The notes under the pieces are model-generated. The model made no database searches. It was not told where the DNA came from and saw only the letters and a program-made list of their open reading frames with translations. A stretch of DNA of 64,000 bases from assembly GCA_900317955.1 (NCBI GenBank), contig ONIP01000006.1, positions 1 to 64,000 on the forward strand, written 5' to 3'. This DNA comes from an uncultured Bacteroidales bacterium (GTDB lineage: Bacteria > Bacteroidota > Bacteroidia > Bacteroidales > P3). Below are positions 26,019 to 35,456 of this stretch, in pieces; the first letter of the stretch is position 1; the number at the start of each line of letters is the position of its first letter. The position numbers were made by a program, and so were the translations under genes.

Positions 26019-27455
26019 ATGACATACAAAAGAAAACTCCTCCTCATAGCCCTTCTTACGGCGTCATCCCTTGGCTCTCTGGCTCAAAACACCGACCGCC
26101 TGGACTTCGTCGTTCGCCATACCACCATGAAACACGCCATGCGCAACGCCTCCTTTGCCGTTTGCGTTCACAACATCACTACCGACAGCACCATCTATTC
26201 CCGCGACGACGACCGCGCCATGATGCCTGCTGCCATCAATAAACTCTTCACTACTGCCGCAGCCTATAGCCGCATGGGACCCAAATTCTACTTCGAAAAC
26301 TTCCTCTACTACTCTGGAGAAATTGACCGTCAAGGCACCCTCAATGGCGACATCATCGTCGCCAGCTCAGGCGACCCCTTTTTCTGCTCTGACCGTTTCC
26401 CCCATACCGATTCCACCTTCATTCGTTTCACCGACGCTATCCGCAAAAAAGGGATCCGACGCATTAACGGCCACATCTATGCCGATACCAGCATCTTCGA
26501 AGGCGACATGATTCACCCCTCTTGGCGTTGGGACGACATCGGCAACAGCTCTGGCAGCGGTGCCTGTGGCATTAACTACAACGAAAACTCTGTCGACATC
26601 CACTTCCGTGCCGGACGCCGCGTTGGCGACCCCGCCATTGTCACCAGCACCCACCCCAACATCCCCATTACCAACCAAGTCGTCACCGGTCCCCGCGACA
26701 CCATTTTCTATGTCTCCTTCTTTGGCTCTCCCTATCAAGACTCGCGCATCTGCCGAGGTGTCATTCCACTCGGCACCGCCGACACCCATTTCCGTGCCTC
26801 CCTTCCCCAACCTGCCTTCCACATGGCCGACGAATTCACCCGCCACCTCCGTGCCAACGGCATTCAGGTCTCCGGCGAACCCTCCGTCCACTTCACCATG
26901 CCAAAGCAATACCGCAAACTCTACATCGACTCCGCCTTTAGCCTCTTCATGACCACCGCCCTCACTACCCAAACCAACAACAACACCGCAGCCGAAAGCC
27001 TCTTCAAACTCCTTGGCTATCTCCGCGACGGCCACGGCACCTTCTCCTCTGGCCGTAAATTCATGTACGAATACTTCCAAGAACTTGACCTCGACCCCTC
27101 ACAAGTCAACATGGTTGACGGCAGCGGCCTCTCCCGCGACAACCGCGTCTCCGCCTACTTCGTCTGCCAATTCCTCGACGCCGTAGCCCGCCAACCCTTC
27201 TTCCTCGACTTTGCAGGTGCACTCGGCATCAGTGACAAAATACCCGAATACGACATCATGCCCCGCATCCCCGACCTATGCTCCCTGCGCATCAAAAGCG
27301 GCGTCGCTCCTGGCGTCAGAAACTTCGTCGGCTACTTCACCAACGAGAACGAACAAGTATTCAGTTTCTCCATCCTCTGCAACAACTACAACTGCGACGA
27401 AGCCACCATCGACCAACTCATCAAAGGCATTATCGAAGAAATCATTCGCCTCTAA
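26019..27455 (+). CDS. PBP4/DacB-like D-Ala-D-Ala carboxypeptidase homologue, catalytic Ser replaced
   Basis: A 478-residue exported protein with a signal peptide (1-22) and the whole S13 (PBP4/DacB) fold. The motif that should be SxxK reads P70-A-A72-I-N-K75: Lys is kept but the nucleophilic Ser is Ala (codon GCC). The SxN motif is N320-N-N322. The third motif, KSG (426-428) in KSGVAPGVRNFVGYF, is intact, as is DGSGLSRDN (367-374). The frame is undamaged, so this is probably a selected pseudo-enzyme that binds peptidoglycan or a partner without hydrolysing it. It is the last gene of the gls-engB unit. Confidence 0.88.
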   Translation: MTYKRKLLLIALLTASSLGSLAQNTDRLDFVVRHTTMKHAMRNASFAVCVHNITTDSTIYSRDDDRAMMPAAINKLFTTAAAYSRMGPKFYFENFLYYSGEIDRQGTLNGDIIVASSGDPFFCSDRFPHTDSTFIRFTDAIRKKGIRRINGHIYADTSIFEGDMIHPSWRWDDIGNSSGSGACGINYNENSVDIHFRAGRRVGDPAIVTSTHPNIPITNQVVTGPRDTIFYVSFFGSPYQDSRICRGVIPLGTADTHFRASLPQPAFHMADEFTRHLRANGIQVSGEPSVHFTMPKQYRKLYIDSAFSLFMTTALTTQTNNNTAAESLFKLLGYLRDGHGTFSSGRKFMYEYFQELDLDPSQVNMVDGSGLSRDNRVSAYFVCQFLDAVARQPFFLDFAGALGISDKIPEYDIMPRIPDLCSLRIKSGVAPGVRNFVGYFTNENEQVFSFSILCNNYNCDEATIDQLIKGIIEEIIRL

Positions 27456-27472
27456 TGCTGCCCATTATACAA

Positions 27473-27514
27473 CGAGAGGGTGTCCTTCCATTCAAGGACA
27501 CCCTCTCGCTCTTT
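27473..27514. terminator. Bidirectional terminator, PBP4-like gene / C10 protease
   Basis: A 15-bp perfect stem, CGAGAGGGTGTCCTT (27473-27487) with its complement (27494-27508), loop CCATTC, followed by CTCTTTT on the plus strand. It separates two convergent genes. Confidence 0.9.
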
Positions 27515-27526
27515 TCAACAACCATC

Positions 27527-29515
27527 TCAACGTTTCACTATTCGTTTGACGGATGTTGTGTTGTTCGTTACGATTCTAACGAAATAGGCACCTGCAGGCA
27601 ATGTCCTTAGGTCAAGCGTGTTGCGGGTAGAAGTGGCCACCACTCGGCCACTCATTTCCATCAATTCCACTTTCTGCAATCCTTCTGTCTGAACAGTCAG
27701 CACATCAACTACAGGATTGGGATAAAGCTTCACAGCACTGGCTTCAGCCTCATGACGCTCTTCAATGCCCACATGCGAGCAAGGCCACTCTATCACATGC
27801 GTACCGCCATTGCGGTAGGCATACTCCACCGACACAAGAACCTCGCCATACTGGTTCTTAACCTCGTAATTCACATAGCGGTCGGTACCACCGCCTGTGT
27901 GCCATACCGTGTTGACCTTATGCGGTCCCACCAGTACCTCTATTGAGTCCTTTCCCCCTTCCTCAAGTCTTGCTTCACCGTATACATATCCTTTCTCCGA
28001 CTGTAACGAAAGATAGGCGTTACCCTGCCAACCGTTGTTGCGGGTACTTTCCATCACCACCGTTACCGGACACATCTCCTCAGTACTGAAAGAACCTTGC
28101 ACTACGCGCGCCACACACCGTTCATTTCCCTGTATAATGGTAACCACAGCCACTCTGTCATCGCCGCTGTTGTTTTCTGCCGCACGTAAATGCAACCAGC
28201 CTGCCCGGCTGAAAGTGTCAGCCTGCAACGTAAGCCAGTCGGCACTGCATTCTACTGTCCACGGCTCGCTCTTCGTCTCGTTGACTCCTATCAGCAGCGA
28301 ATCCTCTCTCCCATCCCGGTCTATATAGAAAATCGTGTCGCTGATGCGTAGCGCATAATCGGGCACAAGTCCAAGCAGAGCCGAGTTGTCCCTATTGAAA
28401 GTGTAGGTAACATTTCCACCCACACCTCCTACTCCTGGACTGATAGAATCCACTGGGAAGTAACCATCTCCTATGCCACTCCAGCCAAAGTTGAAGTGCA
28501 TATAGCCACGGCTGTCATAGCCGTCGCATATAAAACCGTGGCCACCCGCTTCACCCGAGCCTGTATACACGACGGGGCGTCTCGAATCGATTTCAGCAAT
28601 CAGCAAATCGCGCCAACGGGCGTTCGACATTCCATATCCCTTGAAAACCACTTGCATACTCTCACTATAATGGAAATAGTCTTTCAGCGAATTATCTATG
28701 CTTGCCACGCCTGGCTGTCCGGCAAGTCCTGCTGCCGCACTGCCACCCTCGGCAGCCGTTCCATACATCATGTCCAACCCTACACCACAATGGTACATCA
28801 ACTTGGCAACGGCCATCATCTCCTCATCCGACGAGGTATGGGTTGCCATCACCGGCATGTGAGCCCAATCATAAAGTGTATGTCCGAAATCAGCTTCCTG
28901 CACACCATATCGCGCATGGGTATAGCTATGACTTCCCTCACCAAAAGCGGGATACTTCCAATAGTTCATCACCTGGGCCTGAGCCGTCGCGGCACAGCCT
29001 GTCACCGTCCCTCGAGGGCAGTAGCCATTGTAAGGAAAGGTCTGGTCCCAAAAAGTGGTAATCAGAGGCTCTACGCCCTCGTCCGAACTGTCCTTGGGCA
29101 TCAACCCCTGCTCCAAACTATACCATTCGGAGGCATAGTCAGAAGCAGTCTCTGACTTGCGCTCGCGCAGCACAGCAATCTCCTGCTGATATCCGGCAAG
29201 CCACTGACGCAATTGTACAGGCATATTCTGCGGGTCGAGCGTTCCCTTGACAGAATAGCCAAGGATAGGACGTGCCGCATCGTCGGCGGCAACAAGCACA
29301 AATCCGCAATTCTCCCCAGCAAAAAGGTAAATGCCGTCAAACTGCCACTCGCTGCTACGGTCTGTCAAAGTGCCATTGTTCTTCTCGCCCGACAAGGCAG
29401 AGTAGAAGTTCTGTGCCACTGCGGCTGCCCGTTTGGCACTTACAGGATTGGCCACAACAGCACCACACATCAGCACTGCTGCTGCCAAAACTATGGTTGT
29501 CTTAATTGTTTTCAT
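27527..29515 (-). CDS. C10 (streptopain-type) cysteine protease with T9SS sorting domain
   Basis: A 662-residue exported protease. Signal peptide 1-22; a Spi-like propeptide to about 150; a C10 catalytic domain with nucleophile C174 in GTVTGCAATAQAQVMNYW and catalytic H326 in GGHGFICDGYDSRGYMHFN, followed by FGWSGIGDGYF. Beta-rich domains occupy about 390-590, and a type A sorting domain ends the protein (LYPNPVVDVLTVQ...GAYFVRIVTN...RIVKR). It belongs with SpeB, PrtT and interpain, which degrade host proteins. Export by T9SS is inferred from the tail. A lipoprotein gene lies 35 bases upstream on the same strand. Confidence 0.93.
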   Translation of the reverse strand: MKTIKTTIVLAAAVLMCGAVVANPVSAKRAAAVAQNFYSALSGEKNNGTLTDRSSEWQFDGIYLFAGENCGFVLVAADDAARPILGYSVKGTLDPQNMPVQLRQWLAGYQQEIAVLRERKSETASDYASEWYSLEQGLMPKDSSDEGVEPLITTFWDQTFPYNGYCPRGTVTGCAATAQAQVMNYWKYPAFGEGSHSYTHARYGVQEADFGHTLYDWAHMPVMATHTSSDEEMMAVAKLMYHCGVGLDMMYGTAAEGGSAAAGLAGQPGVASIDNSLKDYFHYSESMQVVFKGYGMSNARWRDLLIAEIDSRRPVVYTGSGEAGGHGFICDGYDSRGYMHFNFGWSGIGDGYFPVDSISPGVGGVGGNVTYTFNRDNSALLGLVPDYALRISDTIFYIDRDGREDSLLIGVNETKSEPWTVECSADWLTLQADTFSRAGWLHLRAAENNSGDDRVAVVTIIQGNERCVARVVQGSFSTEEMCPVTVVMESTRNNGWQGNAYLSLQSEKGYVYGEARLEEGGKDSIEVLVGPHKVNTVWHTGGGTDRYVNYEVKNQYGEVLVSVEYAYRNGGTHVIEWPCSHVGIEERHEAEASAVKLYPNPVVDVLTVQTEGLQKVELMEMSGRVVATSTRNTLDLRTLPAGAYFVRIVTNNTTSVKRIVKR

Positions 29516-29550
29516 CGTTTTAAAATCTTGTGTTGGTCATCGTCTTGCCT

Positions 29551-30168
29551 TTATTCCATGGCACGGAGAACCTTCTCCACCAGCTTTTGCCAGCTTTTCT
29601 TTCCTGTAGCCGTTCTGCTTCCTGGAATAATGGCCTTGGCATTACCCAATTCACGCTGGGTGAAAACAATGCTGTCCACACCAAGCAACTCGGCATCTTC
29701 AGTGCCGAGACTCCATGTCAAAGTATTGGCAGCCTTGTCGTAAACGAAGAAGTCTTCATACTGTACTGTGTCACCGGACTCTTCATCATAATACTCTATA
29801 GCCAGTTTCACGCTGTCCTTACCGTTGAATGTATATGCAAAAGACATCGTTTGCGAAAAATCCTGCGGGGGGACTGGATAATCTGGAACAATGAGACTCA
29901 TATCCATAAAGAGCTCTCCGCTCACAGAGTCTATAAAATCAATTGCCATATCTGCTTCTACCAACATCGGAATATTCATTCCTTGAATCGGATAAGTGAA
30001 TGAGTTCTCCGTATGGTTCTCCCACGAAGTACCGATAAAGATATTTTCCACAGGCTGTTCTCCCGGGGTCTCAGGCACTATCGGTTCAATCTTTTCTTTT
30101 TTGCAACCCGCAAAAGTCAAGGTTGCAGCCAGCATCAAGGTGGCAAAGGTTCTCAATGTACTTTTCAT
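29551..30168 (-). CDS. Lipoprotein, lipocalin-like, paired with the C10 protease
   Basis: A 205-residue lipoprotein: signal peptide with lipobox TFAGC (Cys 21), then a proline-rich linker. The mature part looks all-beta, alternating hydrophobic strands with Trp and Tyr, as in small lipocalin-like barrels common in Bacteroidales (starting GTSWENHTENSFTY and ending GVDSIVFTQRE). No known inhibitor motif is recognised. It precedes the C10 protease by 35 bases without an intervening promoter, so the two are probably co-transcribed. That suggests a chaperone, inhibitor or surface partner role, which is inference only. Confidence 0.7.
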   Translation of the reverse strand: MKSTLRTFATLMLAATLTFAGCKKEKIEPIVPETPGEQPVENIFIGTSWENHTENSFTYPIQGMNIPMLVEADMAIDFIDSVSGELFMDMSLIVPDYPVPPQDFSQTMSFAYTFNGKDSVKLAIEYYDEESGDTVQYEDFFVYDKAANTLTWSLGTEDAELLGVDSIVFTQRELGNAKAIIPGSRTATGKKSWQKLVEKVLRAME

Positions 30169-30295
30169 TTTGTTGTATGTTTTTTTTATTCATTAATAAT
30201 CAAAAGGTCTTTTAATCATAATTCTAAATGTTCCTTTTACTCTTATATTATAATAAACGAACAAGCAACCAAAATCTTTCGTCTTTTTAAAAAAA

Positions 30296-31663
30296 TTAAC
30301 AACTTTTAAGTTTTGTCTCCAACTTTTGGCGCATCGAAGACTCAAGTGGGATATAGTTATACTGATGCCAGAAGGCTTCGTCATACTGCTTGTGGTCGGC
30401 ACGGCGTTGGGGCACCAGTACGCTTCCTGGTGGCTGAATGGTGTTATTCTTCAAGAAGGATGAGCCTTCCTTGTGTTCGTTGGTCAGCACACACTGGCAA
30501 TGATTATCTATAGAGATCACACTTGCACCCTTGGGACTCGAGGCATTGCAATAAAAGTCCGTGCCCTCGTCGCGAGTGTAGGAAATCAACGTGTACTTGC
30601 CTTCCACCAAGCCATAGTTATACACCACATGCTCTCTCCTTGCCACAGAGTCAACACCTGCCTTTTTGAATACTTTCTTCAACGGAAAGAAAGGACGCAT
30701 CGCGAAGTAGTTCGTTTCTTCTATACAGGTGATGGCAAGACTTCCTTTTGCTATCACGATGCGCACAGACCCATTTCCACGGAACGGTCCGCCTGAAGAA
30801 TTATATCTTGAGGTAACGACATAATACTGATGTCCATCGGCATCGGTCATTTCCGTCACATGAAAATTATTGCGTTTCTTTGCCTTCTCCAAGCGTTTCA
30901 GCGACAGGCGGGTCGTGGTATTCGGAATCTCCACTGGGTCGTACAGCACTTCATTCTCTTCATAACTGATATAATCGCCTGACACTTCCCTTGACACTTG
31001 GCTTGTCACATAAGCCGTGTCGCACAGCAGCAGACGGTCGTGGCGGATGCTGGTGTAGTTGCTTTCAATAGGCCGTTTGTAGCCTAATTCCACCAAGCCG
31101 TAGGCCCCCTTTCTGTTATTCAGTTTCTTCAGTGTATGGTGTTTGTCGTAGCCCACGCGCAGGGCATCAAACACCATCTCGTCAAAGAGGAACAGCTCGC
31201 CGTTCAGCATCCTCACGTCACGATAGAACCATGTGCCCACCACACTGTCGGTCTGGTAGTTCTGCGGTATGCGGTTCACCGCATCAATCAATAGCTGAGT
31301 GGCTGCCTTGGGCGAGTACTCTGTCACCGTCACCTCTTTCAGCCAACGTCCGCCGTCCGAGGCAAGAGCCATGTTGGGCTTTCGCTGTGCCTTGGCAATA
31401 CTGACGGTGTCGCGCAGGTAGCCCATCAGGGCATACACCACGCTGCCGTCCCGATGCTCGGCTGGCACCTTCAGCACATACTCGCCGTCGTTATTTGTCT
31501 GGGTATAAATGGCCTGTCCCGCCACATAGACGGTCACTGAAGGCAACCCCTCGCGGGTGTCTTTGTCGGTGACACATCCGCGAAGGGTCAAATAGTTCTC
31601 CTGTGCAAATAATGAACTAAAAACCAAGAGATAAAAGCAAAAAGCCCAAATAAACTTCTTCAT
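30296..31663 (-). CDS. CarboxypepD_reg-like exported protein
   Basis: A 455-residue exported protein. After the signal peptide (about 1-20) comes a CarboxypepD_reg-like beta-sandwich (LTLRGCVTDKDTREGLPSV ... NNDGEYVLKVP, about 25-95), followed by the usual connector KEVTVTEYSPKAATQLLIDAVNRIPQ in which a plug would start in TonB receptors. The remaining 330 residues are beta-rich and resemble the DUF5686-type proteins that combine this domain with a short barrel or sheet. It is the last gene of the leftward unit that begins at 38066 and follows the outer membrane barrel gene by 50 bases. Confidence 0.7.
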   Translation of the reverse strand: MKKFIWAFCFYLLVFSSLFAQENYLTLRGCVTDKDTREGLPSVTVYVAGQAIYTQTNNDGEYVLKVPAEHRDGSVVYALMGYLRDTVSIAKAQRKPNMALASDGGRWLKEVTVTEYSPKAATQLLIDAVNRIPQNYQTDSVVGTWFYRDVRMLNGELFLFDEMVFDALRVGYDKHHTLKKLNNRKGAYGLVELGYKRPIESNYTSIRHDRLLLCDTAYVTSQVSREVSGDYISYEENEVLYDPVEIPNTTTRLSLKRLEKAKKRNNFHVTEMTDADGHQYYVVTSRYNSSGGPFRGNGSVRIVIAKGSLAITCIEETNYFAMRPFFPLKKVFKKAGVDSVARREHVVYNYGLVEGKYTLISYTRDEGTDFYCNASSPKGASVISIDNHCQCVLTNEHKEGSSFLKNNTIQPPGSVLVPQRRADHKQYDEAFWHQYNYIPLESSMRQKLETKLKSC

Positions 31664-31713
31664 ATCCTCTTTTCAAATGAATGTTTTTTTATTCTTAATT
31701 TTTATTTCTTAAT

Positions 31714-34137
31714 TTAAATCTGCGGTGCTCCCATGCTCTCTGTGGCACCTTGGCGGGCTTTGCTTTCCAGCTCCATCTTGCCCATGCGCCAGGTGAGGCC
31801 GAGGCTGACATAGCGTGAATCGTAGCGATGGCTGCCAGTGGTCTGGTAGTTGGGTGCATTGGTGTTCTGCCCCCATTCAGCCATGCCGAAGATGTCTCTG
31901 ACGTTGAGGTTAACACTCAGCCTGCGGTTGAAGAAGTCGCTGCTCACACCGAAGTCCACGCCCTTGTTGGCGACACTCATACTGTAGAGTCCCAGACGGG
32001 GAGAGCTGTAATGGGCGTTGGCGAATACCTCGAGCCAGCCCCACAACTTCGCCCATACGTTGAGTCGGGCACTCCAGCTCACTTTACTGTCGGGATGGCC
32101 CTGATAGTTGTAGCCATAGTTAAACACCGAAGCATTGAGACGCACATTGAGGAAGCCTGTGGGGCGGTAGGTGATGTTTGCCTCCAAGCCCTCGGTGTGG
32201 CTGCTGCCGATATTCTCCGGCATGGTGTAGTTGACCAGCACCGACCCAAAATACTCTGGAGCATAGCCTGCGTATGCCATAGTGCCAATTTCGTCAGTGT
32301 TGGCACGGAAATAAGCATTAACCCCGATATTGCCGAAGCCCATGATATACTTGTTGAAGGCAGCCTCTACATTGTGCGTATAACTGATAAGGAGGTTGGG
32401 GTTGCCAGTCTCGTAGCTGTAGTCGTCAAAGCGGCGGAAGGTATTCAACTGTGTCATGCCTGGTGTTGTGTGACGACGGGTGTAACTGAGGCTGTAACTG
32501 GTGAAGGTCTTGGTCTGATAACTCAGGTGGATGCTGGGCACAAGTCCAAAGAAGGCTGTGTCCACCTCCTTTGTACCTGTACCGTTCAAGCGGTTCCATT
32601 TGCTGTACTTCCATTCCTGTTCGCCACGAAGACCCACCTTGGCGGTGAAGCCGCCCCAGCGTTTCTGCAACGTGACATAGCCGTTGAGACCTGTGCCACG
32701 CTCCATGCCTTCGTGCGAACGCATCAACACCTGCTCATAAACAGTTCCATTGAGAGTGTCGAGACATACATACTGTGTGCCGCCACCCAACTCCAACTCT
32801 GCACCGGCTTGCAGTTCAAACTGGTTTTTGAACGGATGAGTGTAGTCCAGCGACATACTACCCGAAGGATTGCTGCCCCGGTCATCGGTCCGGCGCATAA
32901 GAGTGTCGCGCGTGTGATCGTAGTAGGCAAAAGTCTCGTTGCCAGTACCGCGGTTGCTCCACGTGTTGCCGTTAAAGCTGAAAGAAAGCTTGCGCCCAGT
33001 GGTGTCGAAGCGATGTTCCAGCCAGGCACCAGCATAGCCTCCTATTCCGAAGCCGTCGCCGTTGTCCATCGTGTAATGGTAGCCCAAGTCACGCCGCGAA
33101 GGCAAATATTCCATATACTGGAGGTTTATGTCGCTATGGTTGCGCCCCCAATAGGGGTACATGCCAAACCATGTAGACAAATTGGTCTTGTCAGAGATAT
33201 TCCAGTTAAGGTTCAACCCTGTATATCCACCGATATTGTTTGCATCTGTCTTATGCTCCCTGCTTTGGTAGCGGCTGGTGTCGCCGTTGTCGTTGAATAG
33301 AGTGCTGGTGCCGTTGTTATCCATCCGATGGTGCGAGTAGTCGGCATTGATGTATAAGTTGAAGTCCACCTTATCATTGGCCCACACATACGATGCCCAG
33401 GGCGAGACGCTGGGTGACGTCCTTGCCCGCACACCCACACACAACAGCTCGTTGCGTGTAATCTTCTGGTTGGTCACGATATTAATCACACCCCCCGAAG
33501 TGGAGTAGCGCGCCGAGGGATTGGTGATAACCTCGATGCGCTCGATGGCATTGGCGGGCAACTGCTTGATGTATTGTTTCAACGCCTCCTCGTTCATGTG
33601 CGACGGGCGGTCGTTGATCCAAATCTCCACACTGCTCACACCTCGCAGGGTGATGTTTCCCTCGGCGTCCACCTCAACGCCTGGCGCATTCTGCAGGGCG
33701 TCGCTGGCCGTACCAGTCTGTATGGAAACATCCTCCTTGGTGTTGTACATGTTCTTTTCACCATCCATCACATACAGGGGCTTCTCTGCCACAATCTTCA
33801 CCTCTCCAAGAACGGTACCCGCACGGAGGCTTATCTCTAATTTATCCACGTTGCCTTTTACCTCTACTATCTCCATGTGTTTTTCATATCCTACAAAGCT
33901 GGCTTGCAAAAGGTATTTTCCCGGCTTTACGTCTTTGATATGGAATGTGCCGTCGAAATCGGAGGCGGCACCGCGCACAAACACCGTGTCCGTCACCCGC
34001 ATCAGTCCCACATTCACCAAGGGCAGTCCTTCGCCTGTCTTAGCGTCGCGCACCGTACCTTTGACGCTCACATTCTGTGCCATTGCAGAGACCGTCATGA
34101 CAGTCAATGCCAATACCAATAAAACTAATCTTTTCAT
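31714..34137 (-). CDS. Outer membrane beta-barrel protein, TonB-receptor-like
   Basis: An 807-residue outer membrane protein. Signal peptide 1-20; CarboxypepD_reg-like domain (VKGTVRDAKTGEGLPLVNV...DGTFHIKDVKPGKYLL); plug-like domain (TASDALQNAPGVEVDAEGNITLRG, YIKQLPANAIERIEVITNPSARYS, GGVINIVT); then a long barrel of alternating aromatic strands. The overall form matches the outer-membrane-beta-barrel-3 family, which lacks a partner SusD. Its ATG overlaps the TGA of the GntR regulator (ATGA at 34134-34137), indicating translational coupling. The transported or sensed ligand is unknown; a role in envelope stress or antimicrobial response is suggested by the operon. Confidence 0.87.
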   Translation of the reverse strand: MKRLVLLVLALTVMTVSAMAQNVSVKGTVRDAKTGEGLPLVNVGLMRVTDTVFVRGAASDFDGTFHIKDVKPGKYLLQASFVGYEKHMEIVEVKGNVDKLEISLRAGTVLGEVKIVAEKPLYVMDGEKNMYNTKEDVSIQTGTASDALQNAPGVEVDAEGNITLRGVSSVEIWINDRPSHMNEEALKQYIKQLPANAIERIEVITNPSARYSTSGGVINIVTNQKITRNELLCVGVRARTSPSVSPWASYVWANDKVDFNLYINADYSHHRMDNNGTSTLFNDNGDTSRYQSREHKTDANNIGGYTGLNLNWNISDKTNLSTWFGMYPYWGRNHSDINLQYMEYLPSRRDLGYHYTMDNGDGFGIGGYAGAWLEHRFDTTGRKLSFSFNGNTWSNRGTGNETFAYYDHTRDTLMRRTDDRGSNPSGSMSLDYTHPFKNQFELQAGAELELGGGTQYVCLDTLNGTVYEQVLMRSHEGMERGTGLNGYVTLQKRWGGFTAKVGLRGEQEWKYSKWNRLNGTGTKEVDTAFFGLVPSIHLSYQTKTFTSYSLSYTRRHTTPGMTQLNTFRRFDDYSYETGNPNLLISYTHNVEAAFNKYIMGFGNIGVNAYFRANTDEIGTMAYAGYAPEYFGSVLVNYTMPENIGSSHTEGLEANITYRPTGFLNVRLNASVFNYGYNYQGHPDSKVSWSARLNVWAKLWGWLEVFANAHYSSPRLGLYSMSVANKGVDFGVSSDFFNRRLSVNLNVRDIFGMAEWGQNTNAPNYQTTGSHRYDSRYVSLGLTWRMGKMELESKARQGATESMGAPQI

Positions 34138-34493
34138 CTCTTTATGGTTTTGCTTTCATTAATCAGTTCTTCCCAGGTAAACCCCAGCATATTCATTCGC
34201 TGCACGAAATAGGGCAGCTCGTCGTCGAGGAATTCCTGCCGGTGCATCTTGCGGATGCGTTCTCCCGCCTTGGGTTCTACAAAGTAGCCCACTCCGCGGC
34301 GGTTGTATATTATCTCTGCATTCTGGAGGTAGTCGTAGGTACGCATCACCGTGTTGGGGTTCACGCCCAGCTCGGCAGCCACGTCGCGCACCGACGGCAC
34401 GCGCTCGTCCACCTGCCATTCTCCAGCCAGGATACGCTCACTGAGCGTGTCGGCTATCTGGAGGTATATCGGTTTTTGTTTCTTGAAGTCCAT
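34134..34493 (-). CDS. GntR-family regulator, YtrA subfamily
   Basis: A 119-residue repressor-type regulator. The winged-helix HTH is complete: QKPIYLQIADTLSERIL, VPSVRDVAAELGVNPNTVMRTY, RRGVGYFV. The C-terminus is only about 45 residues, with no UTRA or FCD ligand domain, which is the YtrA type usually located with ABC transporter genes. It begins at MDFKKQKP (34493); ten upstream codons are also open. It is preceded by the second duplicated lipoprotein gene (19-base gap) and followed with 4-base overlap by the outer membrane barrel gene. It most likely binds the inverted repeat at 38156-38179. Confidence 0.92.
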   Translation of the reverse strand: MDFKKQKPIYLQIADTLSERILAGEWQVDERVPSVRDVAAELGVNPNTVMRTYDYLQNAEIIYNRRGVGYFVEPKAGERIRKMHRQEFLDDELPYFVQRMNMLGFTWEELINESKTIKR

Positions 34494-34512
34494 AACTATA
34501 TTGTTTATTACA

Positions 34513-35439
34513 TCACTTAACACATTTATTCAACGTCTCAATAAGAACTTCTTCAATGTGCACATCATCATCTTCCCACAATTCATTGCCCAATTGTTCG
34601 GGATTCCCTGTCCTAATCTTAAGTGCCGTGCACATTCTTTTTGCTACTATCTTACAGTGTCCATCGCCTATTACACGCTTCTTGCCATTTCTCACTATAG
34701 GCAAATCGCTATTGAACGTCATGCAATAACCATCCACATCTATGGTCATTCCGGCATCTTCCGGCACATACAACACTGCAATACATCCACTGCTATTCAA
34801 TTCTATCTTGTCGGGCAACTGTTTGAATCGGGCTTCCACTGTCGGACTACAGGTCACGCCAACCTCCATCTTACCCAATTCGCACTCGTCCATCTCCACC
34901 GAGGACAAGAGTCCTTTCAAATCCAAATCCTGACTCGACACTCCGTTCATCTGCAATGTATGGCTCATTCCGTCAACCACCAACTTATCCAACTTCATCG
35001 TACGCGGTACACGGACAAAAAGATGCTTTGCCATTACCGTACCTTTCTCCATCACTGTATTGGGCTTACAAAACAGAATCTTCAGTTCCCCCTCGGGCGA
35101 CAGACTGTAGTACATCGAATTAAATTCGTTGAGTTCCTTGTCCGAAACCTCGCTTACCACCACATCCGTGCCATCGTAAGCCTCAATAGTGACCGTGTCG
35201 TGAATCCAATCAATGCTCAACGCCTTCACCTTATCGCCTCCAATGGTGAGGCCATCCATTGCCAGACGAGCGTCGTCTCCATTGTCGGGCATCCTAAAAT
35301 CACCGTTCTCATTCATATAACGCATTTCTGTTGCATTCGTTTTTTCTTGATAATCACCCACAGAAAGCTTGCAGCCATTCACTGCCAACAGTCCTATTGC
35401 AGCCAAGGCCATTACTATAATTAAATTCTTACTATTCAT
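34513..35439 (-). CDS. Putative lipoprotein, duplicate of the upstream gene
   Basis: A 308-residue protein with a signal peptide ending AVNGC (Cys 23), probably a lipobox. It shares many segments in order with the next gene upstream: the post-Cys KLS, DWIHDTVTIEAYDG, YYSLSPEGELKILFCKP, RVPRTMKLDKLVVDG, VLYVPEDAGMTID and GKKRVIGDGHCKI. The pattern of short repeating beta strands suggests a right-handed beta-helix or DUF4097-like adhesin fold. It carries a 35-residue C-terminal extension absent from its sister. Function is unknown; it is placed at the cell surface or in the periplasm by its signal. Confidence 0.75.
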   Translation of the reverse strand: MNSKNLIIVMALAAIGLLAVNGCKLSVGDYQEKTNATEMRYMNENGDFRMPDNGDDARLAMDGLTIGGDKVKALSIDWIHDTVTIEAYDGTDVVVSEVSDKELNEFNSMYYSLSPEGELKILFCKPNTVMEKGTVMAKHLFVRVPRTMKLDKLVVDGMSHTLQMNGVSSQDLDLKGLLSSVEMDECELGKMEVGVTCSPTVEARFKQLPDKIELNSSGCIAVLYVPEDAGMTIDVDGYCMTFNSDLPIVRNGKKRVIGDGHCKIVAKRMCTALKIRTGNPEQLGNELWEDDDVHIEEVLIETLNKCVK

Positions 35440-35456
35440 CTCTCAACAACTTTTTA

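Noticed and set aside
31828..33300. Plus-strand frame of 490 codons opposite the outer membrane barrel gene
   Set aside because: The minus-strand gene shows signal peptide, CarboxypepD_reg and plug motifs; the antisense frame shows none.
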